Shown here: positions 35,770 to 49,463 of the stretch, in pieces | How the letters are laid out: the number at the start of each line of letters is the position of its first letter | Position numbering within the stretch: the first letter of the stretch is position 1 | Source of the DNA: Warburgia ugandensis | Taxonomy: Eukaryota > Streptophyta > Magnoliopsida > Canellales > Canellaceae | Direction of reading: 5' to 3' | Assembly (NCBI GenBank): GCA_035236585.1 | Contig: CP141132.1 | Coordinates: forward strand, 55,649,880 to 55,713,879 | Length of the DNA: 64,000 nt | Position numbers and translations under genes: made by a program | Notes under the pieces: model-generated | Database searches by the model: none | Told to the model about the DNA's origin: nothing | Seen by the model: only the letters and a program-made list of their open reading frames with translations

Positions 35770-36740
35770 CAAAATGTTACATGTTATTAGATCTTGTCAG
35801 CCAAGATCAAATAGATAATTTGCTCTTTCCATCAAAATATGGCCTAGTGTTCAGCTGATACCACTCCTTTTCTTCAAAATAGGCCAAAAGTTGATGTTAT
35901 AACCACCACTCTTCATCAAACCCTAATTTTGGGTGAGAACCACATATAGTATTGTTCTCCCTTTCTTCAATAATGAGGCTTGAGAGAGAAGTAGTTGTCA
36001 TTTTCAATGAAATTATACAATTTTGATGAAATTAGGATGATCAAACAGATTCTTTAACCCCATGATATGTAGTGTGAAAACCCACGTGATCTACAAAAGA
36101 AAACAAAAACGTTAGTAATAAGAAAAAAAATCTTTGTGTGATTTAAAAGAACTTGTGGTTTACTCACAGTTTTTTCCATGACACTAATAGTCAAAATATA
36201 AAAATGAAAAGTAAGAAGGGAAAAAGAGAGAAGCATAAGGCCCAAAAACAAAGCTGTCATGCCAAAATTGTGAGAAGAAGAAGATAAAGGAAAAAAATAC
36301 TTTGACAGCTTATTTATAAACCATCAAAGACATTAGAAGTTGTTTAGTGTTAAACAACTTGAAAAATATATTACTTTTGAAGTTGCTTAGCACTAAATGA
36401 CTTTAAAAGTCCATTCTCTCTAAATAAAATATTCTCGCCAAATTTATTGTGATACTTTTCAAGTCGCTTCCTTAAAATGACTTCAAAATTTATGCATTTT
36501 TAAAGTCATTTTTATGAAAACGACTTTAAAAGTTATCAACTTTTGAAATCATTTTCATTAAAGCAACTTTAAAAGTTCTTCCCGCAAAAAATTCCCTCCT
36601 TGCTCTAATTTTTTAAATTCTCTTAGGCTTAAACGACTTCTTAAGTATATATATTTAAAGTCGTTTATTTTCAAATGACTTCTAAAATATTTATAAAGTC
36701 AGCAGTCGTATAAGTGACATCTTTATGCTGACTTTCAAAC
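34500..36740. repeat. right subterminal region with 893-bp tandem duplication
   Basis: The text from about 34,680 to 35,570 (GCACATTACAAATTTACATA, then AAACAAACACATCAACAAGG, TTATTAGATCTTG..AGCCAAGATC, CTAATTTTGGGTGAGAACCA, ending in AAATGACTTTAAAAGTCC) recurs from about 35,571 to 36,463, offset 893. Each copy carries its own subterminal repeats. It lies upstream of the transposase start, so the probable promoter region is doubled. Copies differ by small indels; a (GT)n tract is present only in the right copy. Confidence 0.85.
35721..35769. repeat. (TG)n(TA)n microsatellite
   Basis: About 17 TG units followed by seven TA units. Confidence 0.95.
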
Positions 36741-36757
36741 CCTCTTGTGTAGTAGTG
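36741..36757 (-). repeat. right terminal inverted repeat of CACTA
   Basis: CCTCTTGTGTAGTAGTG; complement CACTACTACACAAGAGG differs from the left end by one base. Confidence 0.92.
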
Positions 36758-37392
36758 TTAGCTAAAATAATATAGTAATATGGTAAACAAATGTCACCAG
36801 GATGGGGTAGAATGTGACATGCATTTTAGAACACATCGGTGAGTCTTGGTGACCATTACCCATAGGAGTGCATTTCAATTCTTAGGACACAATGACATCA
36901 TGGTCTATCCACGACCATTCCACACACGTTTCCCAAGCACAAGGATGTGCTAGGCAAGTGCATTCTCGTTGTGCATCATCATAGTGCATCTTGGTTGTAG
37001 ATCAGATCGAAACCATTCGAATGGTGTGATCCCAACATTCTATCTATTTTTCATTTAGATATCTAACCTAGATCTTCTATTCTTTTACTATTTTTACATA
37101 TCTGGGTTTTTGGCATCCCACGAATTCTTCAAACGGCTCAGATCTTCCATCTGAGTTGTCCTTGAGGTGGTTTCCATCCATGCCACCAAGTCTATTTCAC
37201 TGACAGACCATTAACCGGGGAGACCAGATCGAAGAGGAAAACTAGAAAGAGAAAAGGGAAAATGGAAAGAGGGAGTGGGGGACTCACCTGAAACAATTAG
37301 AGAGGAGAGAGAAGCTAGTGATTCCGATGGGTGTAGACGTTGTTCTATGCTCATCAGAAGTTAGGCTACTAGAGATCGGGATAGAACGGCAA

Positions 37393-40300
37393 TGTAATAA
37401 TCCTAATTTTTAAATTCTATTTTAAAGGGTTATAAATGAAATTTTAATAAATATAAATTGGAGAATCTTCAAATTTAGGTCCCATAGAATTGATCTTTTG
37501 AAAGACATTAAATTAGACCATAATACCTTCATATTTGGATTGTACTCGAAAAAATGATTGCAACGACACTAATTTTACTGAAATTCGTGTCGGATGAATA
37601 AATAGTGATTTTTCTCTCGAAGGGCATTTTTGTAATTTCATTAATGGGCCCCACCTATAGAACTCTAAGCCTACTACTAACAAGGTGCCTAGAAAACACC
37701 GCCAGTGGGAATTGTGGGTGTTGACTAGGATAGTGTGGGTGTTATGATGGAAAGGGAAGATCATCATAAAGGTTTAAAAAAAAGAAATTGAATGAATAAA
37801 GTAAATACTGGAGGGGGCAAAAATTGATATTGGCACCCCTCAAGTCAAAACACGAAAACAAACACTAGGTTTATATTTAAATGAAGAGGAAAAACCTGAC
37901 GGGAAGAAAGAAGAAGAGGAAGAAGAAAAGGAGGAAAGGAGAAGAGAGGAGGAAGAGAAGGAAAGAAAGAAGAGGAGAGAGAAGAGGCCGGCATCTAAAA
38001 AACCTGGTACACCGCTGGGAGCAAGAGCAAGAAGAAGAAACAGGGGTTGTCTAAGTCACCGTAAAAGCATTTAAAAGGTAAGATCTACAAAACCCAATTC
38101 TTGATTTTTGGTTTTTGGCTAAATCCATATAATTTTATGCAAGATCTAAGTTTAGGGACAATCTAGTTGTCCATTTTTTGATCTAATCTTAGGGATAGAT
38201 AATTAAAGACCTAATGTAGCTCAGATCACAAAATTTGCAGATTTAGGCTAAAAATTGATCGGACAATCGTAATCATCCGATCTGGTACTATTTGTACAGT
38301 AACTTCTTGACATGTGATCGATGATCAGACGCCATGGATGTGTTTTAAAACATAGAATTAACTAATATACGACAAATATTAAAAGATCTAGATGGAAATT
38401 GATAAATAATCCGGACGTCTAGTTGGGTAGTAAAGGAATAGGGACTTAGCAATGGCTAATCTGTGATTAGATGCCACCATTGCATCCCTAAACTCAAATT
38501 AACATAGGACGAGTAAAAATTCCCTAATCCATTAGCAAAAATGTTAAATAATATGTTGAGATCGAGATCTGACCACTTAATCTTTTGGCAAAACCCTAAA
38601 TTTAGATATCTATGACTTTTGACCAATGGTTCCAAACAAACCAAAGCCTTTGATGGATCGGATTCTTCCCAAATGATTTTGAACGGTGTCCAAATGATAC
38701 ACACTTCCATCCTAGGAAATCATCCTTGAAAGTTAGATCGTAATACTATATTTAAAAATCATTAAAAGAAAAATGAGGATAAGCATTAGACCTTAAAATC
38801 CTAAGTTAATTTACCATGATTTATTGGATTATACCTTTGGATCTAGAATTGTCTATCGATGGGGTTAAGTGAATAGTCAATGCAAATCTAAAACTGTGGA
38901 TCACTAATTAGTAAATGGAGGATGGATCTAAGACCTACCTAATCATGTATTCCTCTATGGAATAGATGGTAAGTGAAAAGTTAAACGGTTTATGATGACC
39001 TAAACCATCAGACTTTGATTAAAAAAAATTCCTATGTACTCAATTGTATATGATTCAATATTGACAAGATCTCTGTAACATCAACAGAGGAGATTGACTT
39101 ATAAGTTGAGTTGAAGGAGCGTAGCCAAATTGGGAACTTCACCTGAGAGTAGGTGGTTTTAACATCTATTTGTCATTAAGGGTTTAACTAATCAAAATGT
39201 TTGCTTATCATGTTTTCTATTCGAGGTTACCTGATTATCATGAGAATTACTTTACATTATGTTACTTTGCTTTTAGCTTTAAAAGAATGCTATATTTGCA
39301 AATGCGGTGTGTGTGATTATATATATGTATGTATGTATCTTAATAACTATGATGCATATTTTTATATGAAGAATGAAAGTAATGTTATTCCTTCTTTACC
39401 CGCAGTTGTGCGTTTTTGAAAGAAATGATTTTACTTGAAATGCATCAATCCCATGTTTTGAGATGAGTTAAAGAATGCATGATTTTGCATGACATATATG
39501 TTATTTGATTTTAAGATCATTTGGGATTGAGATATGTCTTTGTTTAGGCTAATGAGCCTAGTGGTCACTATGTTGGGAGGTTTCACGGGTTTGGCCTCCC
39601 GGCCTCTAACCACCAAAGGTGGTAGGTATCCATGCCCAAAGAGACATCTATTTTCTCAACTGTTGTGGTAAGAACAACCATTGGTGGTGGTCATGGCACC
39701 CTTTCGAGACATATCCGTAGTCACCGTGGAGGCTGCGATGGCTGTTCTCCAAATACCAGAGAGACACGATTCAGTGATTTGGTTATGAGCATAGTGTACC
39801 ATAAGATTTCTGTTTTGTGACCCCACATAGATGGGCTTAATGATGATCTTTAGATGAGCAGTCATGGCCAACCAACTGATGTGTTCGCTGGGGTGCATAT
39901 GTGCACATGATGATGTTGTTGGCTAGGGATTGCTGACGTTCGTGGTTTAATCGATGACTACTTTAATACTTGAGGCTCTTATGGCATTGGATTTATCAAG
40001 TTATATGCGTATCTTTGACATAGTTCTCAAGTTACACTTACGTGTGATTTTCTTATATGTTTTATATTGTAATTTACCTCAAATTAGTATGACGATTCAA
40101 TTATTTTGAAAAATATGTATTTAAAGTGGTGCATGTTTTATATTGACACTATTTGAAATGTTTTAGCATGAAATCATGAACTGAGATTGGCTTGCAGCTG
40201 AAATCTTGTTTCTTATTCCTAACTTGATCATTCTATTCTTTATAAATTGCATGAAAAAGGATTTGAGATGTGAAAACTACCTACACAAGCGCAAGCTTGC

Positions 40301-40932
40301 TGAGACATTGTAAATTGTTTATAATGTCTCGGGTTGAAGAAATAGAATAAGGGGAATGAGGCAGAGGACTATGTTAGAGAGTTCAAGAGGACAAATCAGG
40401 TATATCAACTAAGTTTGCATTATGGTTAATTTAAATAGTAGATTGAAGTAACACTTCGATCTAATATGACTTTACTTTATGGAGATGTAGACATGTAACT
40501 TGAAGTGGTGGTTGTATGGCTGTGACTGTGATTGGATTGATCCTAGCAGGTATAATTTAAGTCGTGGATGTTTCCTTGGTTTTCATTTATTGTGCTTTTC
40601 CAAACACTTAGTCATGCTTGTAAATGTGATGGGATGGAGACGGAGTCTCCCTTATTCTTGTTTTTATAAAAATTATGTTTATCAGGTACTTTGCAATGAT
40701 ATGCGTTAAATGTCTAATGTCCAAAAAATAGAGGAAACTCTACGAAATTTTAGGTAGAATTGTAGTGCTCATTTTTCCGATAATCCTTTTTGAGAAAACA
40801 AAAATGACACTCGGGGTTTTTAAAAGGGTCTTTTCATGAAAAATATTTTTGTCTATTTATTTTCTAAATATTTAGGGCCTGACATTTCCAAAAGAATTAC
40901 AAAAATGTATTATAAAAATTCGGGTCATTGCA
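37393..40932 (+). repeat. 5' LTR of the chromovirus
   Basis: It starts TGTAATAATCC and ends GGGTCATTGCA, 3540 bp. A GA-rich tract lies at about 37,900-37,990. Against the 3' LTR it lacks about 230 bases around 38,045-38,060, where the 3' copy has 45,190-45,430. Confidence 0.88.
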
Positions 40933-40934
40933 AT

Positions 40935-40949
40935 TGGTATCAGAGCCCA
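40935..40949 (+). other. initiator tRNA-Met primer-binding site of the chromovirus
   Basis: TGGTATCAGAGCCC starts two bases after the LTR, as in chromoviruses and other plant Ty3/gypsy elements. Confidence 0.93.
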
Positions 40950-43900
40950 GTCAATCCTCTCACAGCCAATCCAACTTGTCCAAAAGTCATATGAAGTAAT
41001 CATTGATTATCGATTGATAAGGTATGAGTTACAGAGATAACTCATATAAGTAATGTGGATGAACATAGAAACAGATGCAACCCACAAGGGTTAGCAAGTT
41101 CTAAGAAGACACAAGATATATAGTTGTTACATAAATTAGAGGAGTACTTTTATGAAATTAGAATAGTCCTTAGAGTAAGAAATAGTAGCATTAGAGTATA
41201 AAAGTAGTATGTCTAAAATAAAACCCTGTTAGAGGATAAATCTATTTACATGGGTAACCTTTTGAGGATTCGAGTTTTAACTTAGAAGGTTTGCATTAAC
41301 CTTTGAAGATTATGATAGATACTACACTAAAAGATTATGATGGTAATGGAAGAGAGATCAGAAGTAACAGAAGAGGTCTTGAGGAAGTTAAGAGAATTAT
41401 AGTATTGGCTTGTACATGTAGTGAATATACCCAAAAATTTTGATATTATGAAAATCAGTAGAAGTATAATAGAATAAAATTTTGATGTAGATGGATTTGT
41501 TGACCTACAAATTGAGAACGAGTTGGTCCTTACATATACAAAGATAACAACAATTAGACATCATTGAGAAGTGAATATTAATTTAAGGATTCTTGAGAGT
41601 TCTAATTATAACTTAGAGGTGTATAATACTTAGAGGACATAATAGTCATTTTATAAGAACAATCCTTAAATGACAAGAAAGATCAGTATATGGGTGAAGA
41701 ATTGAAGCATGAATATAGAAAACTTAGTGGATAAATTCAAATGATTTATGAGGTTGATGGTATGAATTGGAGAAAGGTTGAGATGTATGCCACACTATAT
41801 GGGAGTATCTAACATTTGTTGGTTAATTTCCTTCATATCACAAGGTATCTATTATATGCGTGTACTGACTGAAGATGCTAACTAAATCAGATGAGGAGAA
41901 AAGGTTATATTTTGAGAATAAAGTAAGATAAGAAAAATTATAATTGATGGACATTGAACAATGAAAGTGATGATGATGCAATTTTCAATGACTAGGAAGA
42001 GGTTATCTTGAAGAATCTAAATATGAACATAGTGAATGAATTATACTGATAAGAGAATTATGATATGATTATGAATATGTTGGTGTATTCTAGTGGAAAT
42101 TTTATAAAAGTAGTGATACCAAAAGGTTCTGATGCTGATTTAGATAAGAATGTTCGATCTATGTGTATTAAAATACCCTAGTATGTACTAAACATAATTG
42201 ATGGAAGACACTACTTGATCCTTTTGGAAATTCTAGTTCTAATTTGAATGTGAATATTGTTTGAGGACACAACAACTATTTTATAAACAGTTCAGAGTTT
42301 ACAATGAGGATGAACGGATAGATAGAGAACCAAAGCATGAAATACAATTGATGAATTCAAAAGATATAGAATAGATTTGTGAAGATGTTGTATTAGAGAA
42401 TTCCAACTTTTCTTTATCTAGAAGTATTTGATTTATGGACCAAAAGTGTGGATACAGTGACTATTATGTACAACGAATTATGTTGAGAGATTAATCAAAG
42501 ATTGTGAAGAAGGATGATGTAATGAGAAGGATTTTATGCTATTGATAAAGATCAATAAGAGGATAATTTTAAAATATTAATCTTATATGAAGTGAATTGT
42601 TTAGAATTTGAAACCTATGTTACTAATGTTGAAATGACTTCTAGTGAATGTGATCATGAGATTAATCATGAGTGAAATGAAACTTGATGAAGAGAATGAT
42701 GATGTGCAAAAATATAAGTTCAATTATAGTTGATGTAAAAGTGTTGGAAGTATTACATAGGCATAATGACTCCTGAGTTGAGAGTCTTGATGACGTGATC
42801 AACTATAGTGACTCGAGCACCAAAAATAACATCTATCCTTAAACAAGACATTCTCTTAAGTTACGTGAAGCGAAGGGATAGTAAGCGTAGTAATATAGTT
42901 GAATAGTCTAATGAGGACAAGAGACTTTTTCTTTGACATCATATACAATCCATAGCCACCAATAGTTTACTAAAAGTGGTAGAGATTCTAAGTAAAGGTA
43001 GTGTCTAAGGCATAGGAGTGCTTCTTCTAGTTAGCCATGCTCTTAGGTAGGATGACATTAACATAAATGACAATAACAACAATTACGGCCCTCTGGATGA
43101 TATGTATGTGGAGTGTTTGGTCATTTCATCAGTAACTATCGAAAAAGGGGAGTCAAACAAATATATAGTGAAGGCCAAATAATTCTGATTCCAAGTAAAT
43201 AGGGATGATGGTGGAAATACATTTAAGGTTAAAGATAAGCATATGGGAGTTTTGTTGGACCCAAGTTCCACATACAATTATATTCATTATTCTTATATTT
43301 TGCGTGGGCTTGGTGTACATATCTTAGATTTTGAGTTGGATGTGTTAACACTAGTAAGAAGATGGATCTTAATGGGAAGTTTCTTCTGGATATGCATTGT
43401 ATGATTGTGGGTGAAAGGATGGATATCTATCTTATCCTCCTTAATATGGATGATTTTGAGGTTAGTTTGAAAATGAAGTGGTTAGTAACAATAGCAATAG
43501 TGGATTATCACAAGTAGATTATCTTGGTGTATCGGTACAGTCAGTGATCTCATTCTAAGGAAAGATGAGTAGAAAAAGGGTGTATACATTATGTAGTTAT
43601 GAGGGAAGCGTGACACTTTCCTAAGGGATATCGAGAATAGTTAACAAGTATAGTTATGGTGAAGGTTGAAAATACCTTGGCAGATGAGATAACTATGATT
43701 TAAGAATCCTAAGATATTTCTTAAAAGGGTTTTCTAGATTATTGTCAAATAATGAGATTGATGTGATGATTGAGTTGTGATTGAGCGTAATCCTAAATTT
43801 AAGGTGCTAGTCCTCATTGTGAAGAAGGATGGATCGATGTAGCTATTATTGTGAAATTACTTCAAGGTTTATATGGATGACATTACACATGATTTCAATT

Positions 43901-44510
43901 GTGAGAAGGCATATGAAGAGCAATGCTTAAAAGGCGAGCCTTCAAGAGCCAAAGAATAGATTTATCTTTGTACTCATTATGACACCACCTTTAAGCAATG
44001 ATTGATAGGTAACTTATCATGATGTTCTTGAGGCAAGATGATTGACATAGAAATGTCTTCTTCATGAGTTGATATGCTCAGAGTTGATTTGGCATAGTAT
44101 GCCTATTTCATGAGTATTATGCTTTTTGATATTGGGGGTGGATTTGCTGTTCTGAGATGTTAACTAATTGCCTCTTCATTCTATTATTGCCTTATGTTTC
44201 TAATGGTCGAGTATTAGAATGCACAATGAGAGTAGCTCTTTATTGCCCAAGGATAATAGGAAAGTTATGGTAATAAGCGACATATATGTTTAGAGTTGGA
44301 GTTGGAATTAGGTAATTCTTGAGGATTATATTAAGTAAAGAGTTGTGAGATTCAAAATGAAATAAAAGAACAAAGATGCTTTTTGATAGAACCTTCCCTT
44401 TTGGATTAATTCGTCAAGTGACGTTGTGGAATTGAAAAATGTGATAAGATGAGGATGTTTGTAGAATTGTTAAAAGATAACATAAAAAGAATTTCGAGGA
44501 TGAAATTCCT
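40950..44510 (+). pseudogene. chromovirus gag-pol relic
   Basis: Only short patches survive. About 43,245-43,300 gives VLLDPSSTYNYI, the aspartic protease site (normally V..DSGA.H.FI) with its active-site triad lost. About 43,390-43,485 gives CMIVGERMDIYLILLNMDDF and LKMKWL, the segment after protease (normally D..VILGMDWL). 43,804-43,839 gives VLVLIVKKDGSM, the beginning of RT (VLFVKKKDGSMR), followed at once by stops. 44,488-44,515 gives NFEDEIPIRGKE, the well-known end of chromovirus pol. The internal length of 3.6 kb is shorter than the usual 5 kb or so, and I could not see integrase or a chromodomain clearly, so part is deleted. No protein can be made. Confidence 0.8.
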
Positions 44511-44525
44511 ATAAGGGGGAAAGAA
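44508..44525 (+). other. polypurine tract of the chromovirus
   Basis: ATAAGGGGGAAAGAA directly precedes the 3' LTR start TGTAACAATCC. Confidence 0.85.
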
Positions 44526-47500
44526 TGTAACAATCCTAATTTTTAAATTCTATTTTAAAGGATTATAAATAAAATTTTAATAAATATAAATGGGAGAATC
44601 TTTAGATTTAGGTCTTACAGAATTGATCTTTTGAAAGACATCAAATTAGACCCTAATACCTTCATATTTGGATTGTACTAAAAAAAACGATAGCAACAAC
44701 ACTAATTTTGCTAAAATTCGAGTTGGAAAAATAATGGTGATTTTTCTAGCAAGGGGCATTTTTGTAATTTCATTAATGGACCCCACCTATAGAAATCTAA
44801 GCCTGCTGCTAACAAGGTGCCTATAAAACACCATGAGTGGGAATCACGCATGTTGACTACGATAGTGTGGGTGTTATGATGGAAAGGGAACATCATCATA
44901 AAGGGTTTTTTTAATAAAAAAATTGAATGAATAAAGCAAATATGGGAGGGGCCCAAAATTGAGATTGGCACCCCCTCGAGTCAAAACACAAAAACAGACA
45001 CCAAGTTTGTTCCCTCATCGACGAAGAGAAAAAAAAATGAAGAGGAAAAACCTGATGGGAAGAAAGAAGAAGAGGAAGAAGGAAAGGAGAAGAGAGGAGG
45101 AAGAGAAGGAAAGAAAGAAGAGGAGAGAGAAGAGGCCGCACCAGAAAAACCTACCATGCCTGTGGGAGCAAGAAGAAGAAGAAGAAGAAATGGAGGTTTT
45201 CTGGGTCATCGGATTCCAGGCCGTTGCGAAGACGACGCCGGCTCAGATCAACGATACGAGTCGGTCATGTTGTTTAGCATAGTGAGTCAGACAAAACCCC
45301 CAATGTCATTAGGGAATTCGATGTGATCTAGAGGTCGATCAAGGAGGAGACAGTGCACTAGGCTGGGAAACCTTACAGGTGAAAGTGACGACCAATCCAG
45401 CCCATTCAACAGTGGAAAAAGCACGAAAAAGCATCTAGAATGTAAGATCTACAAAACCCAAATCTTGATTTTTGGTTTTTGGCTAAATTTGTATGGTTTT
45501 ATGCAAGATGTAAGTTTAGGGACGATCTAGCTGTCCATTTTCTGATCTAAGCTTAGGGATAGATCATTAAAGACCTAATGTAGCTCAGATCACACAAAAT
45601 TTGCAAATCTAGGCTAGAAATCAATCGGACAATCATAGCCGTCCGATCAGGTACCATTTGCATAGTAACTTCTTGACGTCTAATCGATGATCAAATACCA
45701 CGGATGTGTTCTAAAACATTGAATTAACTAATATATGGCAAAGTTAAAAGATCTATATGGAAATTGATGAATAATCTGGACGTCTAGTTGGGTAGTAAAG
45801 GAATAAGGACTTAGCAATGGCTAATCTGTGATTAGATGCCACCATTGCATCCCTAAACTCAAATTAACATAGGACGAGTAAAAATTCCTTGATCCATTAG
45901 CAAAAATGTTAAATAACATGTTGAGATCAAGATCTGACCACTTAATCTTCTGGTAAAACCCTAAATTTAGATATATGTGACTTTTGACCAATGGTTCCAA
46001 ACAAACCAAAGCCTTTGATGGATCGGATTCTTCCCAAATGATTTTGAACGGTGTCCAAATGATACACACTCCATTGTAGGAAATCATACTTGAAAGTTAG
46101 GTCATAATACTATATTTAAAAATCATTAAAAGAAAATTGAGGATAAGCATTAGACCTTAAAATCCTAAGTTAATTTACCATGATTTATTGGATTATACCT
46201 TTGGATCTAGAATTGTCTATCGATGGGGTTAAGTGAATAGTCAATGAAAATCTAAAACTATGGATCACTAATTAGTAAATGGAGGATGGATCTAGGACCT
46301 ACCTGATCATGTCTTATGGAATAGATGGTCAGTGAAAAGTTAAGCGGTTTATGATGACCTAACCATCAGACTTTGATTAAAACAAAATTATTATGTACTC
46401 AATTATATATGATTCAACATTGACAAGATCTTTGTAACATCAATAGAGAAGATTGACCTATAAGTCAAGTTGAAGAAGGAACGTAGCCAAATTGGGAACT
46501 TCGCCTAAGAGGTAGGTGGTTTTAACATTTATTTGCCATTAAGAGTTTAACTAATCAAATCATTTGCTTATTGTGTTTTCTATTCGAGGTTACTTGATTA
46601 TCATGAGAATTACATCACATCATGTTACATTGCTTTCAGCTTTAAAAGAATGCTATATTTGCAAATGTGGTGTGTGTGATTATATATATATATATATATA
46701 TGTATCTTCATAACTATGATGCATATTTTTATATGAAGAATGAAAGTGATGTTATTCCTTCTATTATGTGTAGTTGTGTGTTTTTGAAAGAATTGAATTT
46801 ACTTGAAATGCATCAATCCCATGTTTTGAGATGAGTTAAAGAATGCATGATTTTGCATGACATATATGTTATATGATTTTAAGATCATTTAGGATTGAGA
46901 CATGTCTTTATTCAGGCTAATGAGCTTGGTGGTGACTATGCTGAGAGGTTTTACGGGTTTGGCCTCCCGACCTCTAACCTCCAAAGGTGGTAGGTATCCA
47001 TGCCCAAAGAGGCATCTATTTTCTCGACTGTTGTGGTAGGAACAATCATTGGAGGTGGTCACAGCACCCTTTTGAGACATATCCGTAGTTGCTGTGGGGG
47101 CTGTGGTGGTTATTCTCTAGATATCGGAGAGACACGATTTGTGACAACCTAGGTTTTTCAATGCCATTTTTGTAAAAACGCAGCGAGATCGATCTCTAGT
47201 TTTAAAATAATTTATGCAAAAGAATGCAGGAAAATGTTCTTCTTTTTCAAAAAACATTGCATAAAGAGCCCGAGTGTCAAAATGAATGCTCAATGCATAG
47301 TGCCATGGCAATTTATAAAACAAATCAAAACAAGTAATCACTCCCAAGATTGTTAGTCACAGCCACAGCTACAACAAATACTTACAATCAAGATTATAGT
47401 AGTTACCAAAGGAAATTACTAATTAAATCGTACCTTTGCCTACTTGACTTTGGTTCTAACGCCTCCTTATGTTTCTTCTATTTGTCTTTTGTTTGATCTG

Positions 47501-49022
47501 AAAAATAATGGATTGGGTTGAGTATTTATCATACTCAGTAGGTAACCTGACACTACCCTTTTTGAAAACATAGCAATGCATCACACGGAGTTCAAAGTGG
47601 TTGCATGAAAGTCATGCTAAATTTGTAATAGGTGCACAAATGTATGCATAAAGTGTAAGTAATGCCATCTATTGAAATTCTTTATCAATCATGAGTTAGT
47701 ATGCAATACTAACAGTATGTCTGAGTTTAGAAAGTCAAAATCAATAGATTCACCATATCTAAGTTATGAGATCTACACCATATGTCAAAGCCATGCGTAG
47801 TATATAATGATCAGAAAATACTTAAAGTAGTCTACATATGAAGTAAATGATAGCATCACGAAGTAACATGCACCGGCCTCAAGTCATCTGGTCATGAGTA
47901 CTCGTTTACGACCAATTTAAATGCTATATGCGTATCCATACTACTGAAATCATAGGGTCACCATGCTTGTGACCAGAACCACTCTGGATCGCATGTCTCT
48001 GGTATCTAGAGACCAGTCCACCATAGCCTCCACGGCGACTATGGATATGTCCCTAAAAGTTTGCCGTGAACACTTCCAGTGGTCGTCCCTGTTGACCACA
48101 GTAGTTAGGGAAGGGACAATGCCGTTTTTGGCAGCGATACCATCCACCTTTTTGGTGGTAGAGGTCGGGAGGCCAAACCCGTACCCCTCAGCATAGTGCC
48201 CATTGGGCTTAATAGCCCAAAACCATACATAGTCCAAACCTCAAATCAACATAAAACCATGCAATTTATGGCTTTGTTTTCAAAGTATGCAAGCATTGCG
48301 TAAACTGCCATGAATCCGTAACGTGTATAAAACACTATTTCTCAATAGCATTCTTCAGTTAATGCAAGATTTTTCAAATACATAAATCATGCAAGCAGGT
48401 CCCGCATACTTGTATAAGAATAGTATAGTTTAAAACACATGCTTAATACAGTATCAAAACAAGTAACTTAATGAATGTTTAGGATGTATTTTGAAAATAG
48501 AGTAGGATTAGACTACCTACCTCGTGCTTTGTTACGTCGCTCGTGCCTGTCTTCACCTCGTGTCCGAGAATATCTTAGTAGGGTCCTGAGTGATGTTCAA
48601 ACATAAGATCTAGGTGTTAATCTATACTATTTTATTGTATAGGCTCCAAATTTGAATTTTAAAAGGTTGCGCCTTAACGGACGACCCAAATGTAGTGCCT
48701 AGGCTCTTGCGCGCCATAGTTCTAGAATGCACGCTCTATAGTAGATGCGTGCATCCTGGTCACACCGCAACTAGGTTGGGTCATGTGCGCACGTCCGAAT
48801 GGTGTGTCAGGGTGTCCACTGTTGCGCGGACGCGTCTTAGGCATAGCTATGGAGTGCTTTGGCTCCTAGGAGATCCCATGAGTCCTGGTCGAGCCAAGAA
48901 AACTGTTCGCACTAGACACGTGCGTGAGGACAGCCCCAGGGAGCTTGGCACGGGTGTGAGTCAAGCCGGGCGTCCTGGACTGCGCCATGCACCCTGGGAT
49001 GCTCGTACGCCCCTGGGAGACA

Positions 49023-49042
49023 CTCTCTCTCTCTCTCTCTCT
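49023..49042. repeat. (CT)n microsatellite in solo LTR
   Basis: Ten CT units. Confidence 0.95.
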
Positions 49043-49454
49043 TGACGGGTTTTCACCCGTCTAGTTTGGGTCACGGAAAGCCAGTGATGTCTGGCCAGAA
49101 AAGCACCCAGATCCGGCGTGGATCTGGGCTGGGAAGGAAAGGAAAGGGGATCGAGGGCCAGTTTGGGCAGCCTGGAATGGCACCTTGGTCAGTGGTTTCG
49201 GCTCCTGCTGGAACCATGGTTGGCGGGTTGAGGGCTCTGGAACGAACCCTGCTTACCAAGGCATTCTCCAACCAGGAGACGCCCAGATCTAGCCCAAAAC
49301 CTTAGGGAAAAGAGTGAGGGAAGAGAAACATACCTGGGGAGCCCTCCACGCGATGCAACGAGGCCTTGAACTCGCCTCCAAACCCCTATTGCAAGATCTG
49401 GTTTTGGGAGAAATTGGAAAGGAGAAGCGCGATTTGGGAAGAAGGGGTGGAGGG

Positions 49455-49463
49455 TATTTATAG
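49455..49463 (-). promoter_or_regulatory. TATA box of the solo LTR
   Basis: TATTTATAG, read as CTATAAATA on the minus strand, lies about 440 bases from the LTR edge on its U3 side and is followed downstream by the purine-rich transcribed zone. The same box at the same place occurs in two other minus LTRs here (51,264 and 55,495). Confidence 0.55.

Larger units (their letters stand above)
19788..36757 (-). mobile_element. CACTA (En/Spm) DNA transposon, about 17 kb, genes on minus strand
   Basis: It begins CACTACTACACAAAAGG and ends CCTCTTGTGTAGTAGTG, inverted copies of a canonical CACTA terminus. Flanking triplets are TTT (19,785-19,787) and TTA (36,758-36,760), close to the 3-bp target duplication of the superfamily but not identical. 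Short subterminal repeats of the type AAACGACTTTAAAAGTC, in both orientations, crowd both ends. Inside, on the minus strand, lie a TNP2-type transposase pseudogene and a second gene with Ptta/En/Spm and Ulp1-like domains, in the usual order. The element is not autonomous, because both genes carry stops. It contains a TRIM insertion at 23,248-25,475. Confidence 0.93.

Noticed and set aside
44911-45282. Lys/Glu/Arg-rich open frame and its Ser/Phe-rich counterpart
   Set aside because: Generated by the GA-rich tract of the chromovirus LTR; the equivalent 5' LTR region does not keep the frame.
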